Positions 8,802 to 16,862 of a stretch of 64,000 nt of DNA are shown here, piece by piece. The translations under genes were made by a program, and so were the position numbers. A model generated the notes under the pieces. It ran no database searches. It was not told where the DNA came from and saw only the letters and a list, made by a program, of their open reading frames with translations. The first letter of the stretch is position 1, and each line of letters begins with the position of its first letter. Source of the stretch: Palsa-504 sp963839095 (GTDB taxonomy: Bacteria > Actinomycetota > Actinomycetes > Streptosporangiales > Streptosporangiaceae); contig CAWIUF010000068.1 of the NCBI GenBank assembly GCA_963839095.1, positions 248,001 to 312,000 of the forward strand, written 5' to 3'.

Positions 8802-10028
8802 CTAAGGATTTTCCTGGCGGTATTCCTGGGCGCTCCGGGCCAGTTCCTCGGCCAGGTCGTCGGCGTCCAGCCGGCCCTCGATGCGGTGCAGGTCGTCGAG
8901 CCGGGCCCGGGTCTCGACCTGGCGCGGGGCCAGCAGCGTGCAGCAGTCCTGGTCGGGCAGCTCGGAGATGGCCAGGGTGCGGATCCGGCGGGCCTCGTCC
9001 ATGATCTCGGACTTGTCCCAGCCGATCAGCGGGCGCAGGACCGGCAGCCGGACCGCGTCGTCGAGCGCGGTGATGTTGGTGAGGGTCTGGCTGGCGACCT
9101 GGCCGAGCGAGTCGCCGGTGATCAGCGCGCTGGCGCTCAGCCGGCGGGCCAGGGCCGCACCGGTCTTGAGCATCAGCCGCCGCTGCGCGACGATCAGCAG
9201 CCGGTCCGCGCCGGAGGATTTCAGGGCCTGCTGCGCCTTGCCGAACGGCACCACGAACAGGCGCGACCCGCCCTGGAACCGGTCCAGGCCGCGGACCAGC
9301 GCGTAGGCCTTGTAGATCGACTCCGGCCCGGTCAGCGGCATGCCGGAGAAGTGCAGGAAGAAGCAGCGCAGGCCGCGGCGCATCATCCGGTAGGCGGCGA
9401 CCGGCGAGTCGATGCCGCCGGACATCAGCACGACGCCGCGGCCGCTCATCCCGACCGGCAGGCCGCCCTGGCCCGCCAGGCCCTCGGTGAACACGAACAC
9501 CTCGTCCTGGTCCACCTCGATGAACACCGTGGTATCCGGGCGGGACAGGTTGACGCTCAGCCCGTGCGCCTCCTGGATCTCCCGGCCGACCTGCACGCCG
9601 ATGTCCCCGGAGGTGAGCGGGAAGCGCTTGTCGCGGCGGCGCGCGCGCACCGCGAAGGTGCCGGTGGCGTCCTTGGTCAGCGCCATCGCGGCGGCCGAGA
9701 CCGCCTCGGGCGTCTTCGGCACCCGGATCGGCACGCAGACCCGGACGATGCCGGGCACGTCCCGCATCCGCTCCGCGATCGCGTCCGCGGCCTGGGCCCA
9801 GCCCGCCGGGCCGCGCTGCCTGCCGTCGGCGACGCGCAGCAGGATGACCCCCTCGCGCTGGCGCAGGTCGGCCGGCACGCCGACGTCGCGCAGGGCGGCG
9901 CGGATATTGGCCTGCAGGATGCGCTCGAACTGCTGCCGGTTCCGCCCCTTGAGCACGATCTCGCCCAGCTTGAGCAGCACGCACGGCTCATCGGGGCCGT
10001 GCGGGCGCGGGGAATCAACGATCGGCAC
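8802..10028 (-). CDS. thiI: tRNA 4-thiouridine synthase ThiI
   Basis: Uses ATP to adenylate U8 of tRNA and transfers sulfur to make 4-thiouridine; in some bacteria it also feeds thiamine thiazole synthesis. The 408 residues show the N-terminal ferredoxin-like and THUMP regions (LLKLGEIVLKGRNRQQFE, GTFAVRARRRDKRFPLTS), then the PP-loop LMSGGIDSPVAA at about residue 200 and the AANH-type motif GDSLGQVASQT. There is no C-terminal rhodanese domain, so sulfur must come from another carrier, as in many Gram-positives. A CC pair occurs in PDQDCCTLL. The gene is intact and convergent with the membrane protein gene. Confidence 0.93.
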   Translation of the reverse strand: MPIVDSPRPHGPDEPCVLLKLGEIVLKGRNRQQFERILQANIRAALRDVGVPADLRQREGVILLRVADGRQRGPAGWAQAADAIAERMRDVPGIVRVCVPIRVPKTPEAVSAAAMALTKDATGTFAVRARRRDKRFPLTSGDIGVQVGREIQEAHGLSVNLSRPDTTVFIEVDQDEVFVFTEGLAGQGGLPVGMSGRGVVLMSGGIDSPVAAYRMMRRGLRCFFLHFSGMPLTGPESIYKAYALVRGLDRFQGGSRLFVVPFGKAQQALKSSGADRLLIVAQRRLMLKTGAALARRLSASALITGDSLGQVASQTLTNITALDDAVRLPVLRPLIGWDKSEIMDEARRIRTLAISELPDQDCCTLLAPRQVETRARLDDLHRIEGRLDADDLAEELARSAQEYRQENP

Positions 10029-10135
10029 TCCCCTAGTCTGCCAGGCAGGAAATCCGTAGCGGAGAACAGATTGCGGGGGTAAGCAAGAACCGGGAAACGG
10101 GGGCTAGCCCCAGTGCCCCGCGACCTGGCCGCCGA

Positions 10136-10141
10136 TAGCGT
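10136..10141 (+). promoter_or_regulatory. -10 box TAGCGT for the first DLGP-type membrane gene
   Basis: TAGCGT ends six bases before GTG 10148, which predicts a leaderless transcript. The same hexamer at the same distance precedes the paralogue at 10580. Confidence 0.55.
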
Positions 10142-10147
10142 GATCGC

Positions 10148-10531
10148 GTGAGCATCAGCGATGAAGTCCGCGCCTCGGCCGCGGCACACCGTGATCTCGG
10201 CCCCGGCTACGACACCGCCGTGGCCGAGGGACTCGTCGAGCGCATCGGCGAGGAAATCGACCGGCGCGTGGACGCCCGACTGTACGGCGGCCAGGTGCCC
10301 TATGCCGATCCGGAGCCGCGGCCGCGGCCCCGGCTGCGCCGGGAGCCACTGCCCGGGCGGCTGGGGTTCGGCACCGTGGTGCTGGCCCTGGGCTCGATGG
10401 GCCTGGCGGTCGGGGCCTCGGCGACGGTCCTGCATCCGGGAACCGGCCAGGCGGGCACGCAGTGGCTGGTCGCGCTGATCTGGCTGGTGATCGGCGCCAT
10501 CAACATCGCCTACGCCCGGCACCGGTGGTAA
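10148..10531 (+). CDS. Small conserved membrane protein, DLGPxYD family (paralogue 1)
   Basis: A 127-residue protein from GTG 10148. The N-terminal 40 residues are soluble and carry the signature HRDLGPGYDTAVAEGLVERI, followed by a short Arg/Pro linker and two membrane helices (FGTVVLALGSMGLAVGASA and WLVALIWLVIGAINIAYA). The C-terminus is HRW. The next gene is a clear paralogue with the same order of parts. Related proteins occur across actinomycetes; I know of no function. No Shine-Dalgarno sequence is present and a TAGCGT -10 box sits six bases upstream, pointing to leaderless translation. Confidence 0.7.
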   Translation: MSISDEVRASAAAHRDLGPGYDTAVAEGLVERIGEEIDRRVDARLYGGQVPYADPEPRPRPRLRREPLPGRLGFGTVVLALGSMGLAVGASATVLHPGTGQAGTQWLVALIWLVIGAINIAYARHRW

Positions 10532-10567
10532 CCGGCAGCTCATTTGTGGTGATTGCCCGGCGCGTTA

Positions 10568-10573
10568 TAGCGT
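10568..10573 (+). promoter_or_regulatory. -10 box TAGCGT for the second DLGP-type membrane gene
   Basis: TAGCGT ends six bases before ATG 10580, with TTGTGG 17 bp upstream (10545-10550) as a possible -35. Same leaderless layout as its neighbour. Confidence 0.55.
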
Positions 10574-10579
10574 GCGCTC

Positions 10580-11200
10580 ATGAGCAGCGACCACGAGGCG
10601 GAGATCCGCGCTTCGGTGGGCGCGCACGCCGACCTCGGCCCGGACTATGACGACGGCGTGGCCGAGGGCCTGGTCGAGCGCATCGGGGCGGAGATCGACA
10701 AGCGGATAGACGCGCGGCTCGGGCAGTTCGGCGCCACCGGGGCTCCCGGCCGGCGCCGGGATCTCCCGGGCCCGCCGGGCCGGCTCCTGGGCTTCAGGGG
10801 CCCGCGGCGCCGGCCGGCGCCCAACCAGGGGTCCCCTTGCCGGCCGGCGCCCAGCCGGCTGTCCACGGGGCCGGCCGGTGCTATGCCCGCCGGGACCGGG
10901 CCGGGCCTGCCCGGAGTCCATCCCCCGCCGGCGGGGTACCCGGGATATCAGGGGTACCCGGGTTACCTGGGGCCCGTGCTGCCGCCCGGGTACCAGCTGG
11001 GGCCGCCGCCGGCCCGGCCGTCCGAGGTCGGGGCGCGCAACGTGGCGACCACGATCATCGCGCTCGGGTCCATGACCCTGGGCGTCATCGCCACCGCGAT
11101 CGTGGCGCACGCGGCCGACCTCGGCGGGCAGGCGTTCATCATCTTGCTCATCTGGGCCGCCATCGCGGTCGTCAACATCGCCCACGCGCGCCGCCCCTAG
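10580..11200 (+). CDS. Small conserved membrane protein, DLGPxYD family (paralogue 2, with Pro/Gly-rich insert)
   Basis: A 206-residue paralogue of the preceding gene. It repeats the N-terminal signature HADLGPDYDDGVAEGLVERI and the two C-terminal membrane helices (VATTIIALGSMTLGVIATAI, AFIILLIWAAIAVVNIAHA), but carries about 90 extra residues rich in Pro, Gly and Tyr between them, including YPGYQGYPGYLGP. The insert looks disordered and may be cytoplasmic. Its own promoter lies between the genes, so the two are not simply one operon. The 3' end overlaps the convergent methyltransferase by 4 bp. Confidence 0.68.
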   Translation: MSSDHEAEIRASVGAHADLGPDYDDGVAEGLVERIGAEIDKRIDARLGQFGATGAPGRRRDLPGPPGRLLGFRGPRRRPAPNQGSPCRPAPSRLSTGPAGAMPAGTGPGLPGVHPPPAGYPGYQGYPGYLGPVLPPGYQLGPPPARPSEVGARNVATTIIALGSMTLGVIATAIVAHAADLGGQAFIILLIWAAIAVVNIAHARRP

Positions 11201-11988
11201 GCGGGAGGCAGGACACCGCACAGGAGGCGGTTGTCGCCGCGCTGCCACAGGGTGCCGACCTCGGTGAAGCCGGCCGCCCGGAGGGCCTCGACGTGGGTGG
11301 CGAGCTGGGTCGACTGGGTGCCGCCGTGATGCCCGGCGTCCACCCGGCGGCGGTCGCGTTCGGCGACGTGCGGGGCCAGCACCGGGTCGGCGGCCACCGC
11401 CTTCCACCAGTCGTGCCAGTTCTCCGGGTGCCCGCCGGGGAAGCGGCGCCGGTCCTCGCGCTGGCGCAGCGCCAGGTCCAGGGCGGCCAGCACCGGGGTC
11501 TGGCTGGCGTTCAGGGTGAAGTGGTCGCCGTCGAGCAGCAGGCCGCCGGGCCGGAGCACGGCGGCCAGCTCGGCGTACAGGGCGCGCAGGTCCGGCTCGG
11601 GCAGCCAGTGCAGGGCGGTGGTGCTGACCGCGGCGTCGGGCGCCCGGTCCAGGTCCAGCCGCGCGGACCAGCCGGGGGCACGCAGGTCCAGGTCGGCGAA
11701 GCGCAGCCCGGGCACGTCGGCGTAGGCGGCCCGGCCCAGCGTCATCGACACCGGGTCGGCGTCGATGCCGATGACCGTGGCGCGCGGCAGCCGGGCGAGC
11801 AGCCGGACGGCCAGCGAGCCGGGACCGCAGCCGACGTCGAGGACGAGCGGGTCGGGGCGCCCGGCTCCTTCCTCGACCGCGTCGATGAGCGCGGTGAACC
11901 GGTCCTCGCGGTCCGGCAGGCTCTCCTCCTGCTGGCGGTCCCAGCGCTCGATCCAGTCTCGCGCGGTATCACGGTCGAGTTCCGGCAC
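11197..11988 (-). CDS. SAM-dependent class I methyltransferase
   Basis: A 263-residue Rossmann-fold methyltransferase. The SAM-binding motif I VLDVGCGPGSLAVRLL lies near residue 50, the acidic motif II in VIGIDAD follows, then a catalytic-core region with TTALHWLPEPDL and LRPGGLLL. The TTALHW sequence occurs in trans-aconitate-methyltransferase-like and unassigned small-molecule methyltransferases, so the substrate is unknown. It is divergent from the CGNR gene, and a good promoter (TTGACC, 17 bp, TAGCGT) lies on its strand at 12039-12067. Confidence 0.8.
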   Translation of the reverse strand: MPELDRDTARDWIERWDRQQEESLPDREDRFTALIDAVEEGAGRPDPLVLDVGCGPGSLAVRLLARLPRATVIGIDADPVSMTLGRAAYADVPGLRFADLDLRAPGWSARLDLDRAPDAAVSTTALHWLPEPDLRALYAELAAVLRPGGLLLDGDHFTLNASQTPVLAALDLALRQREDRRRFPGGHPENWHDWWKAVAADPVLAPHVAERDRRRVDAGHHGGTQSTQLATHVEALRAAGFTEVGTLWQRGDNRLLCGVLPPA

Positions 11989-12038
11989 GCTGACTCCCTG
12001 GCGGCTAGTTACTGGCTAAGATGACTTTGACAGTCACT

Positions 12039-12067
12039 ACGCTAAGCGGGGAGGTGTAACTGGTCAA
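12039..12067 (-). promoter_or_regulatory. Sigma-70-type promoter for the methyltransferase gene
   Basis: On the minus strand TTGACC (12067-12062) is separated by exactly 17 bp from TAGCGT (12044-12039). Transcription would start near 12032, about 45 bp before the start codon. The -35 box abuts the start codon of the divergent gene at 12068. Confidence 0.65.
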
Positions 12068-12631
12068 GTGAATTTCAACAGTCACATGGACATCGTGATC
12101 CGGGTCGCCGCGGAGCTGGTGAACCTGCTCACGCCCGGGGAGGACCGGGGGCGCCGGTACGTCCCGCCCGAGGACGACGAGCGCACCGCGGCCGTCGGCG
12201 CCGTCCTGCGCGGGGCCGGCGCGCGCGAGGCGACCTGGGAGGAGGCCGCCGAGCTGTGCTTCGTGGCGGCCGAACTGCGCGGCGTGTTCGAGGCCGTCAG
12301 CGCCGGCGCCGTGGACGACGCCGCCCGCCAGGTCAACGCGCTGCTCATCCGCACCGGAGCCCGGCCGGAACTCGAGCGGCACGACGGGGAGCCCTGGCAC
12401 CTGCACTTCCACTCCGCCGACGGCACGCTGCCGAACGGCTGGGCCGCGGGCTGCGGCACCGGCCTCGCGGTGGTGCTCGGCGGCGAGCTGCATGACCGGC
12501 TCGGCGTCTGCACCGCGCCCCGGTGCGACCGGGTCTACGTCGACACCTCGCGCAACGGCACCCGCCGGTACTGCTCGACCTCGTGCCAGAACCGGGTCAA
12601 GACCGCCGCGTTCCGCGCGCGCCTGACCTAA
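12068..12631 (+). CDS. CGNR-type zinc-finger protein
   Basis: A 187-residue protein of the ABATE/CGNR group, usually regarded as stress-related DNA-binding regulators. GTG 12068 opens a helical ABATE-like domain. The C-terminal finger near residues 150-180 has cysteines in LGVCTAPRCDRVYVD and RRYCSTSCQNRVKTAAFR, with CQNR in place of the usual CGNR. The gene is intact. The region before it holds TTGACA at 12027-12032, and AGTCAC with one more base on each side (CAGTCAC) occurs both there and at 12079, inside the gene; their meaning is unclear. Targets are unknown. Confidence 0.8.
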   Translation: MNFNSHMDIVIRVAAELVNLLTPGEDRGRRYVPPEDDERTAAVGAVLRGAGAREATWEEAAELCFVAAELRGVFEAVSAGAVDDAARQVNALLIRTGARPELERHDGEPWHLHFHSADGTLPNGWAAGCGTGLAVVLGGELHDRLGVCTAPRCDRVYVDTSRNGTRRYCSTSCQNRVKTAAFRARLT

Positions 12632-12701
12632 ATTTCGCGGACCAGTACGACCAGGGACAGCAGACCCGAAAATGTCGTACCCCCCTCGTAATGTGTCGTC
12701 C

Positions 12702-13289
12702 ATGAACCCACCACGCAGACGCCGCGCTGACCCGCCCGATGAGCGGTGCGGGTGCGCGGAATGCGAGGCGCTTTCCGGGGGCGCCGGTCTGGACCCGGAT
12801 GCATGCATGCAGGCCGTCGCCGACGACATCCGTACCGTCGGCTGGTCGGTCTCCGCCGTCCTGGGCGACGAGATCGCGCCGCCCTGGGCGTACACCGTGG
12901 GTCTGTGGCTCAGCTACCAGGGCCCCGAGCTGACCATGTTCGGCCTGCCGGTCGAGCACATGACGGTCATCCTCAACTCGATCGGCGAGCGCATCGCCAG
13001 CGGCGCGGCGATCGAGGCCGGGGACCAGGTCGACGGCATCTGCCCGTGCTCGCTCACCATCCGGCCGGTGCACGAAAGCTGGCGCCGGACCAGCATGTTC
13101 GCGGTCTCGGACCGGTACCACGGGTACGTCAGGCCGCCCTACCTGCAGGTGGTGTGGCCGGACCGGCGGGACCACTATCCCGGTGACGCCGGGTTCCAGT
13201 TCAAGTACGACGGCAGGCAGCCGCTGCTGTGGCTGCCGCGGGACGACAACCCGCCCAGCGTCTGGACCCGGATCGACCAGCTCTGCTGA
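12702..13289 (+). CDS. DUF4262 domain protein
   Basis: About 195 residues from ATG 12702. The core WAYTVGLWLSYQGPELTMFGL and the later region LQVVWPDRRDHYPGD match DUF4262, a family of unknown function common in actinomycetes. Two cysteine pairs near the N-terminus (CGCAEC) and ICPCSL might bind metal. An upstream ATG at 12672 is in frame, but TAATGT at 12689-12694 stands seven bases before ATG 12702 and would give a leaderless mRNA. No operon partner is evident. Confidence 0.75.
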   Translation: MNPPRRRRADPPDERCGCAECEALSGGAGLDPDACMQAVADDIRTVGWSVSAVLGDEIAPPWAYTVGLWLSYQGPELTMFGLPVEHMTVILNSIGERIASGAAIEAGDQVDGICPCSLTIRPVHESWRRTSMFAVSDRYHGYVRPPYLQVVWPDRRDHYPGDAGFQFKYDGRQPLLWLPRDDNPPSVWTRIDQLC

Positions 13290-13335
13290 CCGGCACCGCC
13301 GGGAAGAAAGGGGCTTCCCACCAGGTTAAAACTGT

Positions 13336-13365
13336 TTGCCAGCGCGCGGCACGGCTGGCTAGCGT
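13336..13365 (+). promoter_or_regulatory. Promoter of the MFS transporter gene
   Basis: TTGCCA (13336-13341) and TAGCGT (13360-13365) are separated by 18 bp. Downstream, at 13386-13404, GGCGGCC and GGCCGCC form a 7-bp inverted repeat around TTGAC. It lies in the predicted 5' untranslated region and could be an operator or hairpin. Confidence 0.6.
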
Positions 13366-13442
13366 CGGGCCAGATGACCGGCAGGGGCGGCCTTGACGGC
13401 CGCCAGGGAAGATAGCCGCGTCAACCGGAAAGGACAGGTCCG

Positions 13443-14768
13443 ATGTCACGGGGCAGGCTCACCCGCCGGTTTCCCGTGCTCGGGATCCGGGATTTCCGCT
13501 TTCTGCTCGCGGACCGGCTCATCGCACCCGCGTCGGTGGGCTTCTCGCTCGTCGGCGTCTCCTTCGCCGTGCTCAAGGCGACCAACTCCGCCACCGACCT
13601 GTCCTACGTGCTCGCCGCCCAGATCGCGCCCTCGCTGGTGTTCGTGCTCATCGGCGGCGTCGCCGCGGACCGGTTCCGGGCACAGCGGGTCATCGTGGCG
13701 GCCAACCTGCTGATGGCCCTGGGCGAGGGCACCTTCGGCATCCTGGCGCTGGCCGGCAACCCGCCGTTGTGGGCGATGCTCGGACTCGAGGCGGTCACCG
13801 GGACCGGGGTCGCGCTGTTCTACCCGGCCTCGCAGGCGCTGCTCCCCCGCATCGTCCCCGACAGCGGACTGCAGGAGGCGAGCGCGCTCAGCCGGCTGGT
13901 GATGAACACCGGCCAGATGGCGGGCGCGGCCGCGGCCGGCCTGCTGGTGGCGGCGGCCGGCCCGGGCTGGGCCCTGGTGCTGTGCGGGGCCGGCATGGTG
14001 GCCACCGTCCCGATGCTGATGGCCATCCGGGCCACGGGTCCGGTGCTGGTGGCGGGCGCCGTGCCCGGCCCGGCGGGCGGCCCTGCGCCGGCCCGGAGCA
14101 TGATCGCCGAGCTGCGCGCGGGCTGGTCGGAATTCCGGTCCCACACCTGGCTGTGGGTGATCGTCGCCCAGTTCGGCGTGGTGATGATGGCCTGGTACGG
14201 GGCGTTCTCCGTGCTCGGCCCGGTGGTGGCGCGGGAGCACCTGGGCGGCCCGGCCGCCTGGGGCGCGATCACCGCGGCGGACGCGTTCGGCCTGATCGCG
14301 GGCGGGATGGCCGCGCTGCGCTTCACGCCCCGGCGGCCGATGCTGTTCGTCGTGGTCACCGGGGGCGCGATCGCCATCTCGCCGCTGTCGCTGGCGATGG
14401 TGCTGCCGCTGCCCGCGGTGTGCGCCGCGTCGTTCGGCCTGGGCGTCTTCGTCGAGCTGATGATGGTGCAGTGGACGGTCGCGATGACGCGGAACATCCC
14501 GCCGGACATGCTGGCCCGGGTCTCGTCGTACGACGTCCTCGGCTCGGTCATCGTGATGCCGATCGGGGCGCTGATCGCGGGCCCGCTCGGCACCGCGATC
14601 GGGACCAGCCGCGCGCAGTACGGGGCGGCCGCGCTGATCGTCATCGCGTCCGCGCTGGCGCTGATCCCCCGCGACATCCGCACCATGCGGTACCGCGAGG
14701 CCCAGGCGCCGCCCACGCCGGAGGAAGTGACGGAGGCGCTCGAGGCGGTGCCCCTGCGGGCCTCCTGA
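13443..14768 (+). CDS. Major facilitator superfamily exporter
   Basis: A 441-residue transporter with about 12 hydrophobic segments, of the MFS_3/enterobactin-exporter-like group. The N-terminal part (FRFLLADRLIAPASVGFSLVG) and the cytoplasmic loop GGVAADRFRAQRVIVAANLL after helix 2 carry the conserved Gly-Asp-Arg pattern of MFS motif A. The gene is complete. It probably exports a drug or secreted metabolite by proton antiport; the substrate cannot be read from sequence. It has its own promoter and ends in a strong hairpin shared with the convergent ABC operon. Confidence 0.88.
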   Translation: MSRGRLTRRFPVLGIRDFRFLLADRLIAPASVGFSLVGVSFAVLKATNSATDLSYVLAAQIAPSLVFVLIGGVAADRFRAQRVIVAANLLMALGEGTFGILALAGNPPLWAMLGLEAVTGTGVALFYPASQALLPRIVPDSGLQEASALSRLVMNTGQMAGAAAAGLLVAAAGPGWALVLCGAGMVATVPMLMAIRATGPVLVAGAVPGPAGGPAPARSMIAELRAGWSEFRSHTWLWVIVAQFGVVMMAWYGAFSVLGPVVAREHLGGPAAWGAITAADAFGLIAGGMAALRFTPRRPMLFVVVTGGAIAISPLSLAMVLPLPAVCAASFGLGVFVELMMVQWTVAMTRNIPPDMLARVSSYDVLGSVIVMPIGALIAGPLGTAIGTSRAQYGAAALIVIASALALIPRDIRTMRYREAQAPPTPEEVTEALEAVPLRAS

Positions 14769-14813
14769 GGGCCGGGACGGCGGGTGCCCCCGTGGTACCC
14801 GCCGTCCCGGCCC
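14769..14813. terminator. Bidirectional hairpin terminator
   Basis: Seventeen bases at 14769-14785 are perfectly complementary to 14797-14813 with an 11-base loop. The hairpin begins directly after the MFS stop codon and ends six bases before the stop of the convergent ABC permease, so it can serve both. There is no T tract. Confidence 0.75.
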
Positions 14814-14819
14814 GGAATC

Positions 14820-15674
14820 TCAGACGTTCTTCTGGTAGGAGCGGAACGTCGCCACGGACACGGCCACGCAGGCCACCGCGAGCACGAGCAGGCCGCCGCA
14901 GCGCACCCCGATCGCGGCCCAGTCAGGCTGGGCGGAGACCGCGCTGCGGCCGATCTGCACCACCCAGTTGAGCGGGTTGCGCGACGCGATGGCCTGCATC
15001 CAGCCCGGCATGAGGCTGGTCTGGATGAACGCCGAGGACAAGAACATCAGCGGCAGCATGAAGAACGTGTACACGCCGATGATCGCCTCGCGGGAGCGCA
15101 GCGTCATGCCGACCGCGTTGGACAGGGCCCCGAACACCACCCCGACTCCGATCGACGCCGCGACCATGACCGCCACCCCGGCGACGCCGCCGTGGTAGCG
15201 GGCCCCGCCCGCCAGGCCGAGTCCCACGATGATCAGCGACTGCACGGCCGTGCTGACCGCCTGCTCCACCACGGACGCGTTCATGATCGCGATCCGGCTG
15301 GCCGGGGCGGTCAGGAAGCGGTTCAACGTGCCGCGCTCGATCTCCTCGATCATCGCCATGCCGGCCCACATGTTGTTGGACATGGCGTTCATCGCGATCA
15401 GCCCGGGCACCAGGTAGTCCAGGTAGGTGCCGTGATAGGCGAAGCCGGGGATGTCGATGACCCGGCGGAACAGCTGCCCGAACAGGAACAGCCAGATCAC
15501 CGGCTGCACGACGCTGAACGCCAGCACCCACGGCTGCCGGACCAGGGCGTGCAGCTTCCGGCCGGTCAGGTACCAGGTGTGGGCCAGGGCGGTGCGCAGC
15601 GGCACCGTGTTCGGCGCCGCCGGGGACCGGCCCGGGGCGGACGGAACGGAATCGATCTGCATGGTCGTCATCAC
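14820..15674 (-). CDS. ABC-2 type multidrug exporter permease (DrrB-like)
   Basis: A 284-residue permease with six predicted membrane helices and the ABC-2 pattern after helix 4 (SREAIIGVYTFFMLPLMFLS). It pairs with the ATPase gene just upstream: the GTG start at 15674 overlaps the ATPase stop by 4 bp (GTGA), so the two are translationally coupled. Homology to daunorubicin-resistance DrrB proteins suggests export of a hydrophobic compound. The PadR-type regulator gene upstream fits a substrate-inducible efflux system. Confidence 0.88.
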   Translation of the reverse strand: MMTTMQIDSVPSAPGRSPAAPNTVPLRTALAHTWYLTGRKLHALVRQPWVLAFSVVQPVIWLFLFGQLFRRVIDIPGFAYHGTYLDYLVPGLIAMNAMSNNMWAGMAMIEEIERGTLNRFLTAPASRIAIMNASVVEQAVSTAVQSLIIVGLGLAGGARYHGGVAGVAVMVAASIGVGVVFGALSNAVGMTLRSREAIIGVYTFFMLPLMFLSSAFIQTSLMPGWMQAIASRNPLNWVVQIGRSAVSAQPDWAAIGVRCGGLLVLAVACVAVSVATFRSYQKNV

Positions 15675-16713
15675 TTGCTCACCCCTGCCATCTCGGGCTG
15701 GTCGTCGTGGTTGTCGTGGCCGGGCGTCGGCGACTCGCTGTAGCGGCGCCCGGTGTGCCGCAGGTACACGTCGTCCAGCGAGGGCCGGGCCACCGCCACC
15801 GAGGCGGCGTTGACGCCCGCCCGCTGCAGCGCGGCCAGCACGACCGGGACGGCGGCCGCGCCGTCGTCGCTGCGCGCGGAGACGTCACGGCCGGCGATGA
15901 GCACGTCCCGCACCGCGGGCAGGGCCGCCAGCGCGCTCCGGACCAGGGCCGCGTCAGCACCGGGCCGTCCCCGGCGGGCAGCTCGACGTGCACGGCGTCG
16001 CCGCGCAGCTCGCCCTTGAGCCCGTCGGGCGTGCCCGAGGTGACCACCCGGCCGCGGTCCACGATGGCCAGCCGGTCGGCCAGCCGGTCCGCTTCCTCCA
16101 GGTAGTGCGTGGTCAGCAGGACGGTCATCCCCTCCCCGTCCGCCAGCCGCGCGATCTCGGCCCACAGGGCCGCCCGGGACTCCGGGTCCAGGCCGGTGGT
16201 GGGCTCGTCGAGGAACAGCACCGAGGGCCGGTGCATCAGGCCGAGCGCCACGTCCAGGCGACGCTGCATGCCGCCGGAGTACGTCTTGACCAGGCGCCCG
16301 GCCGCTTCGGTCAGCCCGAAGTGCGCGAGCAGCTCCTCGGCGCGGGCCCGCACGGCCCCGCCGCGCAGCCCGTACAGCCGGCCCTGCAGGATCAGGTTCT
16401 CCCGGCCGGTGGCGGTGGGGTCGGCCCCTGACCGCTGGGCGACGACCCCGATCACGTGCCGGACCTGGCCCGGGCGGGCGAGCACGTCGACGCCATCGAC
16501 GCGCGCCGTGCCCGAGTCGGGCCGGGCGAGCGAGGTGAGGATCTTGACGGTGGTGCTCTTGCCTGCCCCGTTCGGTCCGAGCAGGCCGTAGATCATGCCG
16601 CGGGGGACGCTGATATCCAGCCCGTCCAGCGCCCGGATGCCCTGCTTCTTGCCGCGTACGGCGTAGGTCTTGACGAGCTGGCGCGCCTCGATGGCGCAGT
16701 CGGTCGTGCTCAC
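15671..16713 (-). CDS. ABC exporter ATP-binding protein (DrrA-like, frame-shifted)
   Basis: The ATPase of the two-gene exporter. Walker A GLLGPNGAGKST, signature KTYSGGMQRRLDVALGL, Walker B VLFLDEPTTGLDPESR and the switch histidine in LLTTHYLEEADRL are all intact in the first 250 residues. Near 15960 the frame changes. The C-terminal DrrA-type domain continues in another frame as ADAALVRSALAALP to RRYSESPTPGHDNHD and ends at 15671. One missing base at the junction restores about 347 residues. It overlaps the permease by 4 bp. Confidence 0.87.
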
Positions 16714-16818
16714 TGGGTTCTCCTTGCGATCCAGTCCAGCCCCGCGAGGAGAAACCCGGCTACTGTAGACGGTGGGACCTCAGGGTTTCGCGTACGCGGG
16801 ATCGAATGAGGTTGACGG

Positions 16819-16855
16819 CCCCGGCCGCTGGTGTTGCCGCACCAGGCCGGGGTCG
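16819..16855. terminator. GC-rich hairpin between the PadR and ABC genes
   Basis: GGCCCCGGCC at the left pairs with GGCCGGGG at the right, extended by CTGGTG/CACCAG around a short loop. It is followed on the plus strand by TCGTTTTG. It lies between the PadR stop and the ABC ATPase and may partly separate their transcription. Exact ends are approximate. Confidence 0.5.
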
Positions 16856-16862
16856 TTTTGCG

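Noticed and set aside
8229..10082. A 617-codon plus-strand open frame across thiI
   Set aside because: Its middle and end are antisense to the intact thiI gene and consist of Gly/Arg/Gln-rich shadow sequence.
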